A DNA stretch of 6,970 bases from an uncultured Sulfolobales archaeon (GCA_938003605.1 CALKYD010000073.1:1-6970); one strand, 5' to 3'. Counted from the stretch's first letter, positions 1 to 6,206 are shown. Made by a program: numbers and translations. Notes: generated from the letters alone by a model not told the origin.

Positions 1-2
1 GG

Positions 3-401
3 GAGTTTGTAAAGGAGAGAGGAGCCAGCGTCTGGGTTAACCCCAATGAAGCCCCTCACTTAATAATTAACGACTGGTGGCCCACATACTCCTCACCCTA
101 TGAATACTACTACATATTCCACAAGGACGACAAGGAGTGGAACTGGGCTGGCTACGAAGACGATGAGTACTCTAGAATAATAGATGAAGCATTCGTGCTT
201 GAAGGAGTGGATTGGGCTAAATCCATGGAGCTCTACAAGGAGGCTGCAGAAACGATATTCATCAATGCTATAGCCATCAATTTATGGGATATGGTGCACA
301 TATACGTATATGATGGAGGTAAAATAGCGTTTAGAGAAGAAGCCTTTAACCCTCTTTACTCCTACGTGATCTTCTTCCAGTACGTTGAGGTGAAGACTTA
401 G
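3..401 (+). CDS. ABC transporter substrate-binding protein, Opp/Dpp family 5 (C-terminal part, start outside window)
   Basis: The frame is open from the window edge and runs 132 codons to a TAG at 399-401, so the start lies upstream. The visible part resembles the C-terminal lobe of extracellular solute-binding proteins family 5 (DppA/OppA type). It has an aromatic-rich stretch (DWWPTYSSPYEYYYIFH), then NWAGYEDDEYSRIIDEA, which fits the family's usual 'gY.n.e.D.li..A' segment. After that come a helix ending in an AAETIF-type segment and a short tail with FNPLYSYVIFFQYVE. In the family this protein captures peptides or oligosaccharides outside the membrane and delivers them to the permeases. 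In archaea it is normally membrane-anchored, but that end is not visible here. The importer permease begins 3 bases downstream, which supports the assignment. The substrate cannot be told from this fragment. The first in-frame GTG/ATG at 195 is internal and is not the real start. Confidence 0.86.
   Translation, partial: EFVKERGASVWVNPNEAPHLIINDWWPTYSSPYEYYYIFHKDDKEWNWAGYEDDEYSRIIDEAFVLEGVDWAKSMELYKEAAETIFINAIAINLWDMVHIYVYDGGKIAFREEAFNPLYSYVIFFQYVEVKT
387..393 (+). promoter_or_regulatory. Ribosome binding site for the DppB-like permease
   Basis: GAGGTGA lies inside the last codons of the binding-protein gene, 11 bases before the ATG at 405. It is a close match to the archaeal anti-Shine-Dalgarno complement and supports that start. 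The spacing is slightly long. Confidence 0.55.
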
Positions 402-404
402 GGA

Positions 405-1424
405 ATGGGTATAACGCTAAGCTATGTGGTTAGGAGAGTAGTCTTTTCAATAGCTGTAGTCCTCGGCATATCAATAGTAACCTACGCATTCATATACCTA
501 GCCCCCGGGGACCCAGCTTACGTATGGGCCGGCAGGCCTAGAGGACCTCTAGCTAGTGAAGCTATAGCTAGGGCTAGAGTTGAACTAGGCCTAGACCAAC
601 CTATTTACATGCAATTCATCCTACACGTTCTAAGATTCTTCAGCGGCAACTGGGGTTTATCTATTCGATTTAAGCAAGGCATTTTCCCACTAGTTATGAG
701 GAACTTCGCTAGTACACTAGAGCTACTGCTAGTAAGCTTCATTATATCGATACCCATTGGGCTTTTCCTCGGAATACGCTCATCCCTCTACAGGGGGAGT
801 AGAACTGATGTAGTCATAAACTCCCTATCCATAGTTCTTTCAAATACTCCTCGTTTTTGGATAGGCCTAGCCATACTTCTGGCATTCACTTCACTCAACA
901 TTCCAGCCTATGGCAGGATATCTGATAGCTTTAGAGGAGAGCTTGTTGAGCGTGTTGGACTATACTTAATTGATAGCTTGCTTCAAGGTAGGTTGGACAT
1001 ATTCCTAGACGTCCTTATAAGGATCATTCCTCCAGCACTAGCGCTATCCCTCTACCCCATTGGGGCAATAGCTAGAGTGACTAGAATAAGCCTATCGGAG
1101 GCCCTTCAAGAGGAGTTTGTCAGGGAAGCCGTATCCCTTGGATTGCCCAGGAAAACAGTGGTCTATGGATATGCGTTAAGGGGGCTTATACCCAGCTTAG
1201 TGCAAGCAATTGGGCTATTCTTTTCATACAGCCTCATAGACGCTATGGCTGTTGAGTACGTCTTTGGGAGAGAGGGCTTAGGCTATCTATTAGTGAAAGC
1301 TATTCCAGCAAACGACTTCCCACTAGTTACTGCAGCCCTCGTAATAGTTGCATTAGTGTACGTAGTTACCAACACTGCTGCAGACATTGTGCAAGCATTA
1401 ATAAATCCTAGGGTGACTATGTAG
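405..1424 (+). CDS. ABC importer permease, DppB/OppB type
   Basis: This 339-residue integral membrane protein is the first of two permeases of an Opp/Dpp-type importer, a usual length for the family. Residues 8-32 form the first membrane helix and run into the typical N-terminal motif YLAPGDPAYVW, seen in DppB-like proteins as 'PGDP'. Further hydrophobic segments lie near 103-124, 140-162, 207-224, 262-285 and 306-325. The cytoplasmic EAA loop that docks on the ATPase is visible near 233-256 (EALQEEFVREAVSLGLPRK), with the conserved Ala-x-x-x-Gly pattern followed by LP. A hydrophilic extracytoplasmic insert sits near 168-200. It starts with ATG 3 bases after the binding-protein stop and shares one base with the next gene, so it belongs to a tight operon. 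The general function is secure; the transported solute (peptide or oligosaccharide) is not. Confidence 0.95.
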   Translation: MGITLSYVVRRVVFSIAVVLGISIVTYAFIYLAPGDPAYVWAGRPRGPLASEAIARARVELGLDQPIYMQFILHVLRFFSGNWGLSIRFKQGIFPLVMRNFASTLELLLVSFIISIPIGLFLGIRSSLYRGSRTDVVINSLSIVLSNTPRFWIGLAILLAFTSLNIPAYGRISDSFRGELVERVGLYLIDSLLQGRLDIFLDVLIRIIPPALALSLYPIGAIARVTRISLSEALQEEFVREAVSLGLPRKTVVYGYALRGLIPSLVQAIGLFFSYSLIDAMAVEYVFGREGLGYLLVKAIPANDFPLVTAALVIVALVYVVTNTAADIVQALINPRVTM

Positions 1425-2320
1425 TGACCAAGAGAGCTCTTAAATCAATGAATGCACTAGCTTTTTCAACTAATGTGTGGAGGAAGAGGGCTACGTTTAG
1501 AATAGGATTAGTGATGACTGCCTCCATTCTATTGGCGGGAGCTGCTGGAAGCATACTTCCACTAATATATGGCTGGGACATAGGCTTTAGAGTAGTTGGT
1601 GAAGGCTTCCAGCCCCCTTCATTAAGGCACTTATTTGGAACAGACGATCTTGGGAGAGACATGTTTATAAGAGTGCTAATGGGGGCCTCTAGGGCTTTGG
1701 CTCAAACAACTATAGTGGTAGTTCTAAGCCTCTTAATAGGCCTATTCGTTGGAGCATTAACAGCGTACTACAAGGGTTTTGTCGAAAAGGCTTTATCTTA
1801 CGTTACTGAGCTCTTCCTAGCAATACCTAGCATTCTACTAGCACTAGTTTTCGTCATATTGTTCGGGCGCGGCGCCCTAACTGTTTCCCTAGCCCTTGTC
1901 GCAAGCTGGTGGTCTTGGTACAGTAGGTTCGCGTATCTACAGGCTAGAGCAGTAAGGGACTTAGACTTCGTAGTTTTAGCTAAACACTACGGACTGCCGG
2001 GCATATACATAACTTTTAGACATGTTTTGCCAAACATAATGAGCCCCGTATTCATTCAAGCACTTACAGACGCTGGCTCTGTAGTGATAGAGCTAGCAAC
2101 AATAAACTTCCTCGTGGGAGTAGGCGCTGCATCTATAGAAGAGCCTGACTGGGGGCTCATGCTTGGTTACGGAGTTCGATACATATTCAACTACTGGTGG
2201 ATCCCTCTTCTGCCGGGATTATTCATAGTGTTCATGGCATTGGGCTTCGCCTTAATTGGAGACTCAATCTATGAAGAAGTACACCCTCAATTGAAGAGGA
2301 GGTGGAAGCTTTGGTTTTAG
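1424..2320 (+). CDS. ABC importer permease, DppC/OppC type
   Basis: This is a 298-residue membrane protein and the second permease of the importer. After one N-terminal membrane helix (about 26-46) comes the DppC hallmark LFGTDDLGRDMFIRVLMGASRA (about 70-91). Hydrophobic helices follow near 95-115, 128-147, 150-168, 205-232 and 262-280. The EAA loop for ATPase contact is near 181-204 (DFVVLAKHYGLPGIYITFRH), with the usual LPN following it. The C-terminal PDWGLMLGYG and IGDS motifs are typical of this subfamily. The GTG start at 1424 overlaps the last base of the previous stop codon. A GGGTGA ribosome binding site at 1411-1416 lies 7 bases upstream and supports it over the ATG at 1448. Together with the DppB-like protein it should form the heterodimeric transmembrane channel. 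Confidence 0.95.
   Translation: MTKRALKSMNALAFSTNVWRKRATFRIGLVMTASILLAGAAGSILPLIYGWDIGFRVVGEGFQPPSLRHLFGTDDLGRDMFIRVLMGASRALAQTTIVVVLSLLIGLFVGALTAYYKGFVEKALSYVTELFLAIPSILLALVFVILFGRGALTVSLALVASWWSWYSRFAYLQARAVRDLDFVVLAKHYGLPGIYITFRHVLPNIMSPVFIQALTDAGSVVIELATINFLVGVGAASIEEPDWGLMLGYGVRYIFNYWWIPLLPGLFIVFMALGFALIGDSIYEEVHPQLKRRWKLWF
2298..2304 (+). promoter_or_regulatory. Strong ribosome binding site that decides the start of the DppD-like ATPase
   Basis: GGAGGTG, a full-strength Shine-Dalgarno match, lies 6 bases before TTG 2311. The competing in-frame GTG at 2302 sits inside this motif and so cannot use it. This favours TTG 2311 as the true start. Confidence 0.7.
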
Positions 2321-3264
2321 AGGAGTCAATAAAGTCCATTGACTTAAGCATAGGCTACGAGTATGACTATGGAGTGCTGTGGGTTGTGAATTCAATAAAC
2401 ATTGTTGTCTGGAGAAACACTACTTACTGCATCATAGGTGAAAGCGGGTGTGGGAAAAGCACTTTAGGTAACGCTATGGCAGGCCTTCTGCCTACATATG
2501 CTTACACCAATGGATACCTAGAAGTTGAAGGGCGCGTCGTAGTTAGAGGGGATGAAACCAACTACAATGGAGTTCGAGGAAGAGTAGTGACGAGGATACC
2601 CCAAGACCCTTCCAGCGCCTTAAATCCATATGCAACCATAGGCGAGCAGTTAGTTAAAGTAATCAAGCACCACTATGTAGCTAGAGGGGATCCGTTGGAG
2701 AAAGCTAGGGAGCTATTGAAGCTAGTTAAGTTGCCGCCGGAAGTCGTTGAATACTACCCCCATGAATTAAGTGGTGGAATGAAGCAGAGGGCTGCTGTAG
2801 CATTAGCCCTAGCCCCAATGCCTAAAGTCATTGTAGCCGATGAACCCACTAGCAGTCTCGACGCATACTTGAGGGGGGTTGTAGCTGGCTTATTGAAGAG
2901 AATTCAGAGAGAGCTCAACTTAACTCTAGTATTCATAACTCACGACATTGCATTGGCAAGCACTATATGTGACTACATAGCTGTAATGTACGCTGGCGTA
3001 ATAGTTGAAGAAGGCCCTGCCCACAAGGTGTTTCAAAACCCCCTTCATCCATACACTCAACTACTCCTCAAAGCCATACCCAAGCTCGGCTCTCGAGAGG
3101 CCTTGAGCACTATCCCAGGATCTCCTCCATCACCTGCATCATATCCTGAGGGCTGTAGATTTAGGCCTAGGTGTCCAGTTGGATTTAGTGAGTGCTATAA
3201 GGCGCCTAAGCTCATTGAGGTTGAGCCCAAGCACAAGGTGTCCTGCTGGAGGTATGCTCAGTGA
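2311..3264 (+). CDS. ABC importer ATPase, DppD/OppD type
   Basis: This is the first cytoplasmic ATPase of the importer, 317 residues from TTG 2311 (an alternative GTG at 2302 adds three residues). The motifs occur in order: Walker A GESGCGKS at 43-50; Q-loop with Gln 98 (RIPQDPSSALNP); intact signature LSGGM at 153-157; Walker B VIVADE at 173-178 with catalytic Glu; D-loop SSLD; and switch His 211 (THD). The C-terminal Opp/Dpp extension has PLHPYTQ, then four cysteines (282, 288, 295, 312) spaced CX5CX6CX16C and ending CWRY. In the DppD/OppD family this type of motif binds a [4Fe-4S] cluster. The strand before Walker A ends in WRNTTYCIIG in place of the more usual 'kkGe...ivG'. The start overlaps the permease stop region, and the gene's own stop overlaps the next start (GTGA). 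The function is secure; the substrate is unknown. Confidence 0.95.
   Translation: MVLEESIKSIDLSIGYEYDYGVLWVVNSINIVVWRNTTYCIIGESGCGKSTLGNAMAGLLPTYAYTNGYLEVEGRVVVRGDETNYNGVRGRVVTRIPQDPSSALNPYATIGEQLVKVIKHHYVARGDPLEKARELLKLVKLPPEVVEYYPHELSGGMKQRAAVALALAPMPKVIVADEPTSSLDAYLRGVVAGLLKRIQRELNLTLVFITHDIALASTICDYIAVMYAGVIVEEGPAHKVFQNPLHPYTQLLLKAIPKLGSREALSTIPGSPPSPASYPEGCRFRPRCPVGFSECYKAPKLIEVEPKHKVSCWRYAQ
3248..3253 (+). promoter_or_regulatory. Ribosome binding site for the DppF-like ATPase
   Basis: GGAGGT lies inside the CWRY-encoding end of the preceding ATPase gene, 7 bases before GTG 3261. It supports that start and coupled translation through the GTGA overlap. Confidence 0.65.
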
Positions 3265-4199
3265 ACAGTGGCGCTCTGCTTCAAGTAGTAGACCTCTACG
3301 TGAATTACAGAGTTGTAAGAAAGTTCACTGACATAGTGCCGAGAGTGAAGAGCGCTGTCTCCGACGTAAGCTTCACGTTAAGTGAGGGGGAAACACTCGG
3401 GATAGTTGGCGGCAGTGGCAGTGGGAAGACCACATTGCTTAAAGCTATAGCAGGCGTTCTCAAGCCATCCAAGGGCGAAGTAGTGTATAGAGGGGTGAAC
3501 GTGCATGCTGTGAAAGGGGAGTTGAAGAAGAGAGTTATGACTGAAATAGGTTACGTACCCCAAGAGCCCAGCCAATCACTTGACCCCCGGATGAGGGTCT
3601 CCAGCAGTGTGACTGAGCCTTTGAGAGCTCTAGGGGTAAGCAAAAGCGATAGGTATGAGAGGGCTAGGCATATACTAAAGGTTGTAGGGCTCCCCGAGGA
3701 AGTTCTAGAGCTTTACCCAAGGGATTTAAGCATAGGAATGCTTCAGAGAGTGGCCATAGCTAGAGCGCTTGTAACTAAGCCCAAGCTAGTGCTGCTTGAC
3801 GAGCCAACGTCATCCCTGGACATATCGACTCAAGCCCAGATACTCAACTTCCTAAGAGAAATGAGGGAAGTATTCAACTTATCCTACATACTAGTCACTC
3901 ACGACATAAGTGTTGCAAGCTACTTGAGTGAAAGACGTGCAGTGATGTCCCATGGGACTATAGTTGAGGAAGGACGTGTGAACGAAGTGCTTGAGGAACC
4001 CCTTCACCCATACACTAAAGTACTTGTTGAAGCATTTAAGCTAGGGGAAATCGAGGAATCCCTTGAAGAAGCTTCAGCGGGCTGCCCATTCATAAACTTA
4101 TGTAAGTTCAAGACTTACATATGCTTTGAAAGAATCCCCCCACAAGTAGTCGTTGGTTTAAGGAAAGTGAGGTGCTGGAGGTACAGCAGTAAGTTATGA
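3261..4199 (+). CDS. ABC importer ATPase, DppF/OppF type, with altered signature motif
   Basis: This 312-residue partner of the DppD-like ATPase completes the importer's ATP-driven engine at the inner face of the membrane. Walker A is GGSGSGKT at 50-57, where the family more often has GESGSGKS. The Q-loop Gln is 101 (VPQEPSQSLDP), Walker B is LVLLDE at 176-181, the D-loop is SSLD, and the switch His is 214 (THD). The ABC signature at 156-160 reads LSIGM, so the first glycine of LSGGQ is isoleucine. The following LQRVAIARAL is normal. The C-terminal extension has PLHPYT and cysteines 275, 281, 288 and 305 with exactly the CX5CX6CX16C spacing of the preceding ATPase, again ending CWRY. The region between PLHPYT and the first Cys is short and acidic compared with its partner. 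GTG 3261 overlaps the upstream stop by four bases, and its own TGA overlaps the next ATG. Confidence 0.94.
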   Translation: MNSGALLQVVDLYVNYRVVRKFTDIVPRVKSAVSDVSFTLSEGETLGIVGGSGSGKTTLLKAIAGVLKPSKGEVVYRGVNVHAVKGELKKRVMTEIGYVPQEPSQSLDPRMRVSSSVTEPLRALGVSKSDRYERARHILKVVGLPEEVLELYPRDLSIGMLQRVAIARALVTKPKLVLLDEPTSSLDISTQAQILNFLREMREVFNLSYILVTHDISVASYLSERRAVMSHGTIVEEGRVNEVLEEPLHPYTKVLVEAFKLGEIEESLEEASAGCPFINLCKFKTYICFERIPPQVVVGLRKVRCWRYSSKL

Positions 4200-4648
4200 A
4201 CTCTGCATTAATGATTCTGGAAGCAGCAGTGGAGGACTTACACTACTTCGTAGAAAAGCTGCTCAACACCTCCAATGAAGCCACAGTTCTTCACATAGTG
4301 TTGCCGGGGAAGCGCGTGAGTGTTGAAGCAGGCTGCCTAAAGGAATTCCTTAAGCGGGGCTTACTGAAGCTTCACGCGCTTAGGCGTGGAAACATTGAGG
4401 AAGCCATGAAGCTATTTGTGGACGTGGATCCAAGCATACTCATACTATTTCTAGCTAATAGCTATGGACGTCTATTCATACCCTTAGCTAAGTCTAAGGG
4501 GATACCCATATACTCTTATGCACTCAACTGCCTCGACTACGTATGCGAAGGCTTTTATTCAATGAGTATCGACATATTACTGGACGCGTTAAGGAGGGAG
4601 CTTAACTACGCCAAGCGCAGGAGTCTCTGTATGGTATGGAACTGTTAA
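4196..4648 (+). CDS. Hypothetical 150-residue alpha/beta protein in the importer operon
   Basis: I do not recognise this family. The ATG at 4196 overlaps the preceding stop (ATGA), and the frame stays open for 150 codons to TAA 4646-4648. The codon use is like that of its neighbours, so it is probably a real protein. By eye the sequence alternates strands and helices. Strand-like segments are VLHIVLP (31-37), LLKLHAL (56-62), SILILFLA (80-87) and IPIYSYAL (103-110). Helices lie near 45-53, 67-75, 93-101 and 124-142. This suggests a small Rossmann-like fold with no signal peptide or membrane helix. Five cysteines (47, 112, 117, 145, 150) are present, with no recognisable metal motif. Its last 56 bases overlap the upstream extension of the TIM-barrel frame, which raises the question of whether this C-terminus is genuine. 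It may act with the TIM-barrel protein, but that rests on position only. Confidence 0.7.
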   Translation: MNSALMILEAAVEDLHYFVEKLLNTSNEATVLHIVLPGKRVSVEAGCLKEFLKRGLLKLHALRRGNIEEAMKLFVDVDPSILILFLANSYGRLFIPLAKSKGIPIYSYALNCLDYVCEGFYSMSIDILLDALRRELNYAKRRSLCMVWNC

Positions 4649-4790
4649 GGGAGTTGCCGGCAGTGAACAGAGGATCTCCGACTTAGCAAGGACTCTTATA
4701 GAACAAGGATATAGCCTGTATGAAGTAAGCCTTGACTACCCATGGCCTTTCGGCGAGCGGGAGTCGTTTGAAGCCCTCCTCAACACGCTT
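4620..4790 (+). other. In-frame coding extension of the TIM-barrel gene without a canonical start codon
   Basis: The frame of the downstream TIM-barrel gene is open from 4593, just after a TAA at 4590-4592. From about 4620 it encodes a convincing first strand, helix and second strand: GVSVWYGTVKG, ISDLARTLIEQGYSLYEVSLDYPWP, then ESFEALLNTLVENG leading into SIALHAP. This is what the start of a xylose-isomerase-like barrel should look like. No ATG, GTG or TTG occurs in this frame between 4593 and 4790. Purine-rich ribosome-binding-like stretches are GGAGGGAG (4593-4600) and AGGAG (4619-4623). The explanation may be a non-standard start codon (for example GTC 4623 or GTA 4629), a +1 frameshift from the preceding gene, or a point mutation or sequence error. 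The coding character is well supported; the mechanism is not. Confidence 0.7.
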
Positions 4791-5501
4791 GTGGAGAATG
4801 GGGGCTCAATAGCTCTTCACGCTCCGTGGAGGGATCTAGCGCTAGCCTCCCCAATAGAGGATGTTAGGAGGGCTTCGATAGACGTGATGGTTAAGAACTT
4901 GGATCTAGTGGTGGGCAAGTACGACGTTAAGTACGTAGTCGTGCACTTACATAGCCAGACTTCAATGGGTAAGGTACTGACTAAAGCTAATTGGGATAAG
5001 GTAGTTGAGTCAGCTGTAAAGTCGCTAAGCGAGCTCAGTGAGTGGAGTAAGAGCAGGAGAGTCCCTGTTTGCGTAGAGAACATGCCTAGGGGGGCTTCAT
5101 CGCACTTAGAGTTCCTATCTCAGCTCTCCAACTCTATGGAGTGCCTTGCACTAGATGTAGGCCACTTCTACGCATCCTACATAGATTTATATGAAGAACG
5201 CTACGGCGACTACTATAGTGCTCTCTCACACACCTTAAGCACTTTCAGCGAGAAAGCCAAGGTAGTTCACTTACACGATGTCGTAGTCGTTAACTCAAAG
5301 CCTTTTAAAGAAGTAGTAGACCACGTAGTTCCAGGGCAGGGGGTTTTAGATTACAGGAGGGTACTAAAGATAGTTTCGGGGTTTAAAGTGGAGAACGTAA
5401 TTGTTGAAGCATTCATCGATAGCTATGGGAAGCACGTTAAGTTAAGCGATCTACCTAATTACTTGAGGGAGTACACTACTTGGGTAAAAGTATACCTCTG
5501 A
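4791..5501 (+). CDS. Xylose-isomerase-like TIM-barrel protein (sugar isomerase/epimerase or AP endonuclease 2 family)
   Basis: The coordinates start at GTG 4791, the first usable start codon, giving 236 residues. The real protein very likely begins near 4620 and would be about 290 residues, the family's normal size. Barrel strands carry the expected polar residues. These are SIALHAPW (His 10), YVVVHLHS (His 52 and 54), VPVCVENM (Glu 96), CLALDVGHFYA (Asp 122 and His 125), AKVVHLHDV (His 160 and 162) and NVIVEAF (Glu 206). In this superfamily the Glu/Asp/His/Glu set binds a divalent metal, and all appear intact. Members include sugar isomerases and epimerases, inosose dehydratases and endonuclease IV-like enzymes. 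The exact reaction cannot be assigned, though the neighbouring importer makes sugar metabolism a reasonable guess. GTG 4791 has no ribosome binding site, which also argues against it as the true start. The gene's last 22 bases overlap the ribonuclease HII gene. Confidence 0.82.
   Translation: MENGGSIALHAPWRDLALASPIEDVRRASIDVMVKNLDLVVGKYDVKYVVVHLHSQTSMGKVLTKANWDKVVESAVKSLSELSEWSKSRRVPVCVENMPRGASSHLEFLSQLSNSMECLALDVGHFYASYIDLYEERYGDYYSALSHTLSTFSEKAKVVHLHDVVVVNSKPFKEVVDHVVPGQGVLDYRRVLKIVSGFKVENVIVEAFIDSYGKHVKLSDLPNYLREYTTWVKVYL
5465..5472 (+). promoter_or_regulatory. Ribosome binding site for ribonuclease HII
   Basis: GAGGGAGT lies within the end of the TIM-barrel gene, 7 bases before the TTG at 5480. 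It supports TTG initiation and translation coupled to the upstream gene. Confidence 0.5.
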
Positions 5502-6184
5502 CGATAGGAGTTGTTGAAGCTGGAAGAGGCCCAGTAATAGGGGACATGTTTATAGCTCTAGTAGCGATCCCCTTCAATAGGCTGAAGCACTTAAAGGATC
5601 TTGGAGTAATGGATAGCAAGCTCCTAACTCCTAAAACACGCTTACAGCTAGCTCCAAGCATAATAGAGCAATCCACCGCTACGTTAATTATTGCTGCTTC
5701 CCCCATTGAAATAGATCTTTGGAACTTAAACGTGTTAGAGTGGAGGAAGATCTTGGCGGGCATGGCTGCATTAGCTATGGCTATCGATGCAAGCTCCGTT
5801 GAGAGAATAGCCATAGATATGGTTAGAGGCTTTAGGGAAAACATCGAGTACGTAAAGAAGCTTTATCCATACGCTGAAGTAATAGTTGAGGAGAAAGCAG
5901 ACCGCAAGTACATTGAGGTCTCTGCAGCAAGCATTATAGCAAAGTATTACAGGGATCTAGCTATATCTGGGCTTAGGGAAGCCTACGGCGACATAGGTAG
6001 CGGCTACCCCAGAGACCCGAGGACTATTGAATGGCTGAGGAGAGCGTATGAAAAATATGAAAAACCCCCTCAAATCATTAGGAGGAGCTGGAGTTCCCTG
6101 AAGTACATAGCTCCAAAGTGGTATTTAGCTAAGAAAGCCGGGGCCCGCGGTAAGCAGAAGAGCTTGCTAGAGTTCACGCATTAA
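5480..6184 (+). CDS. rnhB: Ribonuclease HII with a substituted catalytic aspartate
   Basis: This 234-residue protein belongs to the ribonuclease HII family, which cuts RNA within RNA-DNA hybrids and removes single ribonucleotides from DNA. Recognisable motifs occur in order: GVVEAGRGPVIGD (10-22), GVMDSKLLTPKTR (42-54), NLNVLEW (82-88), the strand with Asp 113 (ERIAIDMV), EEKADRKYIEVSAASIIAK (137-155) with Asp 141, RD (158-159), and GSGYPRDPRTIEWL with the substrate-sensing Tyr. The normal first motif is DEAGRG. Here the aspartate is valine (Val 12, codon GTT, one base from GAT), while Glu 13, Asp 113 and Asp 141 remain. In characterised ribonucleases HII that aspartate is a metal ligand needed for activity, so this protein may be inactive or altered. 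The C-terminus ends QKSLLEFTH, a PIP-box-like PCNA-binding tail. TTG 5480 overlaps the upstream gene by 22 bases. The family assignment is secure; activity is doubtful. Confidence 0.93.
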   Translation: MGKSIPLTIGVVEAGRGPVIGDMFIALVAIPFNRLKHLKDLGVMDSKLLTPKTRLQLAPSIIEQSTATLIIAASPIEIDLWNLNVLEWRKILAGMAALAMAIDASSVERIAIDMVRGFRENIEYVKKLYPYAEVIVEEKADRKYIEVSAASIIAKYYRDLAISGLREAYGDIGSGYPRDPRTIEWLRRAYEKYEKPPQIIRRSWSSLKYIAPKWYLAKKAGARGKQKSLLEFTH

Positions 6185-6206
6185 TGGTTGGCAATAGGTT
6201 TAACGG

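Noticed and set aside
1417..1662. 81-codon open frame on the - strand
   Set aside because: It lies opposite the well-supported DppC-like permease, resembles no known protein and has no ribosome binding site; it is a shadow frame.
3378..3575. 65-codon open frame on the - strand
   Set aside because: It lies opposite the Walker A region of the DppF-like ATPase; a chance frame.
3040..4020. Similar stretches near 3040-3065 and 4000-4020 that look like a direct repeat
   Set aside because: Both encode the PLHPYT motif of the two paralogous ATPases; the similarity reflects shared protein ancestry, not a DNA repeat.
4648..4795. Reading 4649-4790 as a non-coding intergenic regulatory region
   Set aside because: The TIM-barrel frame is open throughout it and encodes the expected beginning of the barrel, so it is better explained as coding sequence.
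4817..5083. 88-codon open frame on the - strand
   Set aside because: It lies opposite the TIM-barrel gene, with a low-complexity Leu/Ser/Thr-rich product; a shadow frame.
5476..5844. 122-codon open frame on the - strand
   Set aside because: It lies entirely opposite the ribonuclease HII gene, whose motifs are clear; no independent protein features.
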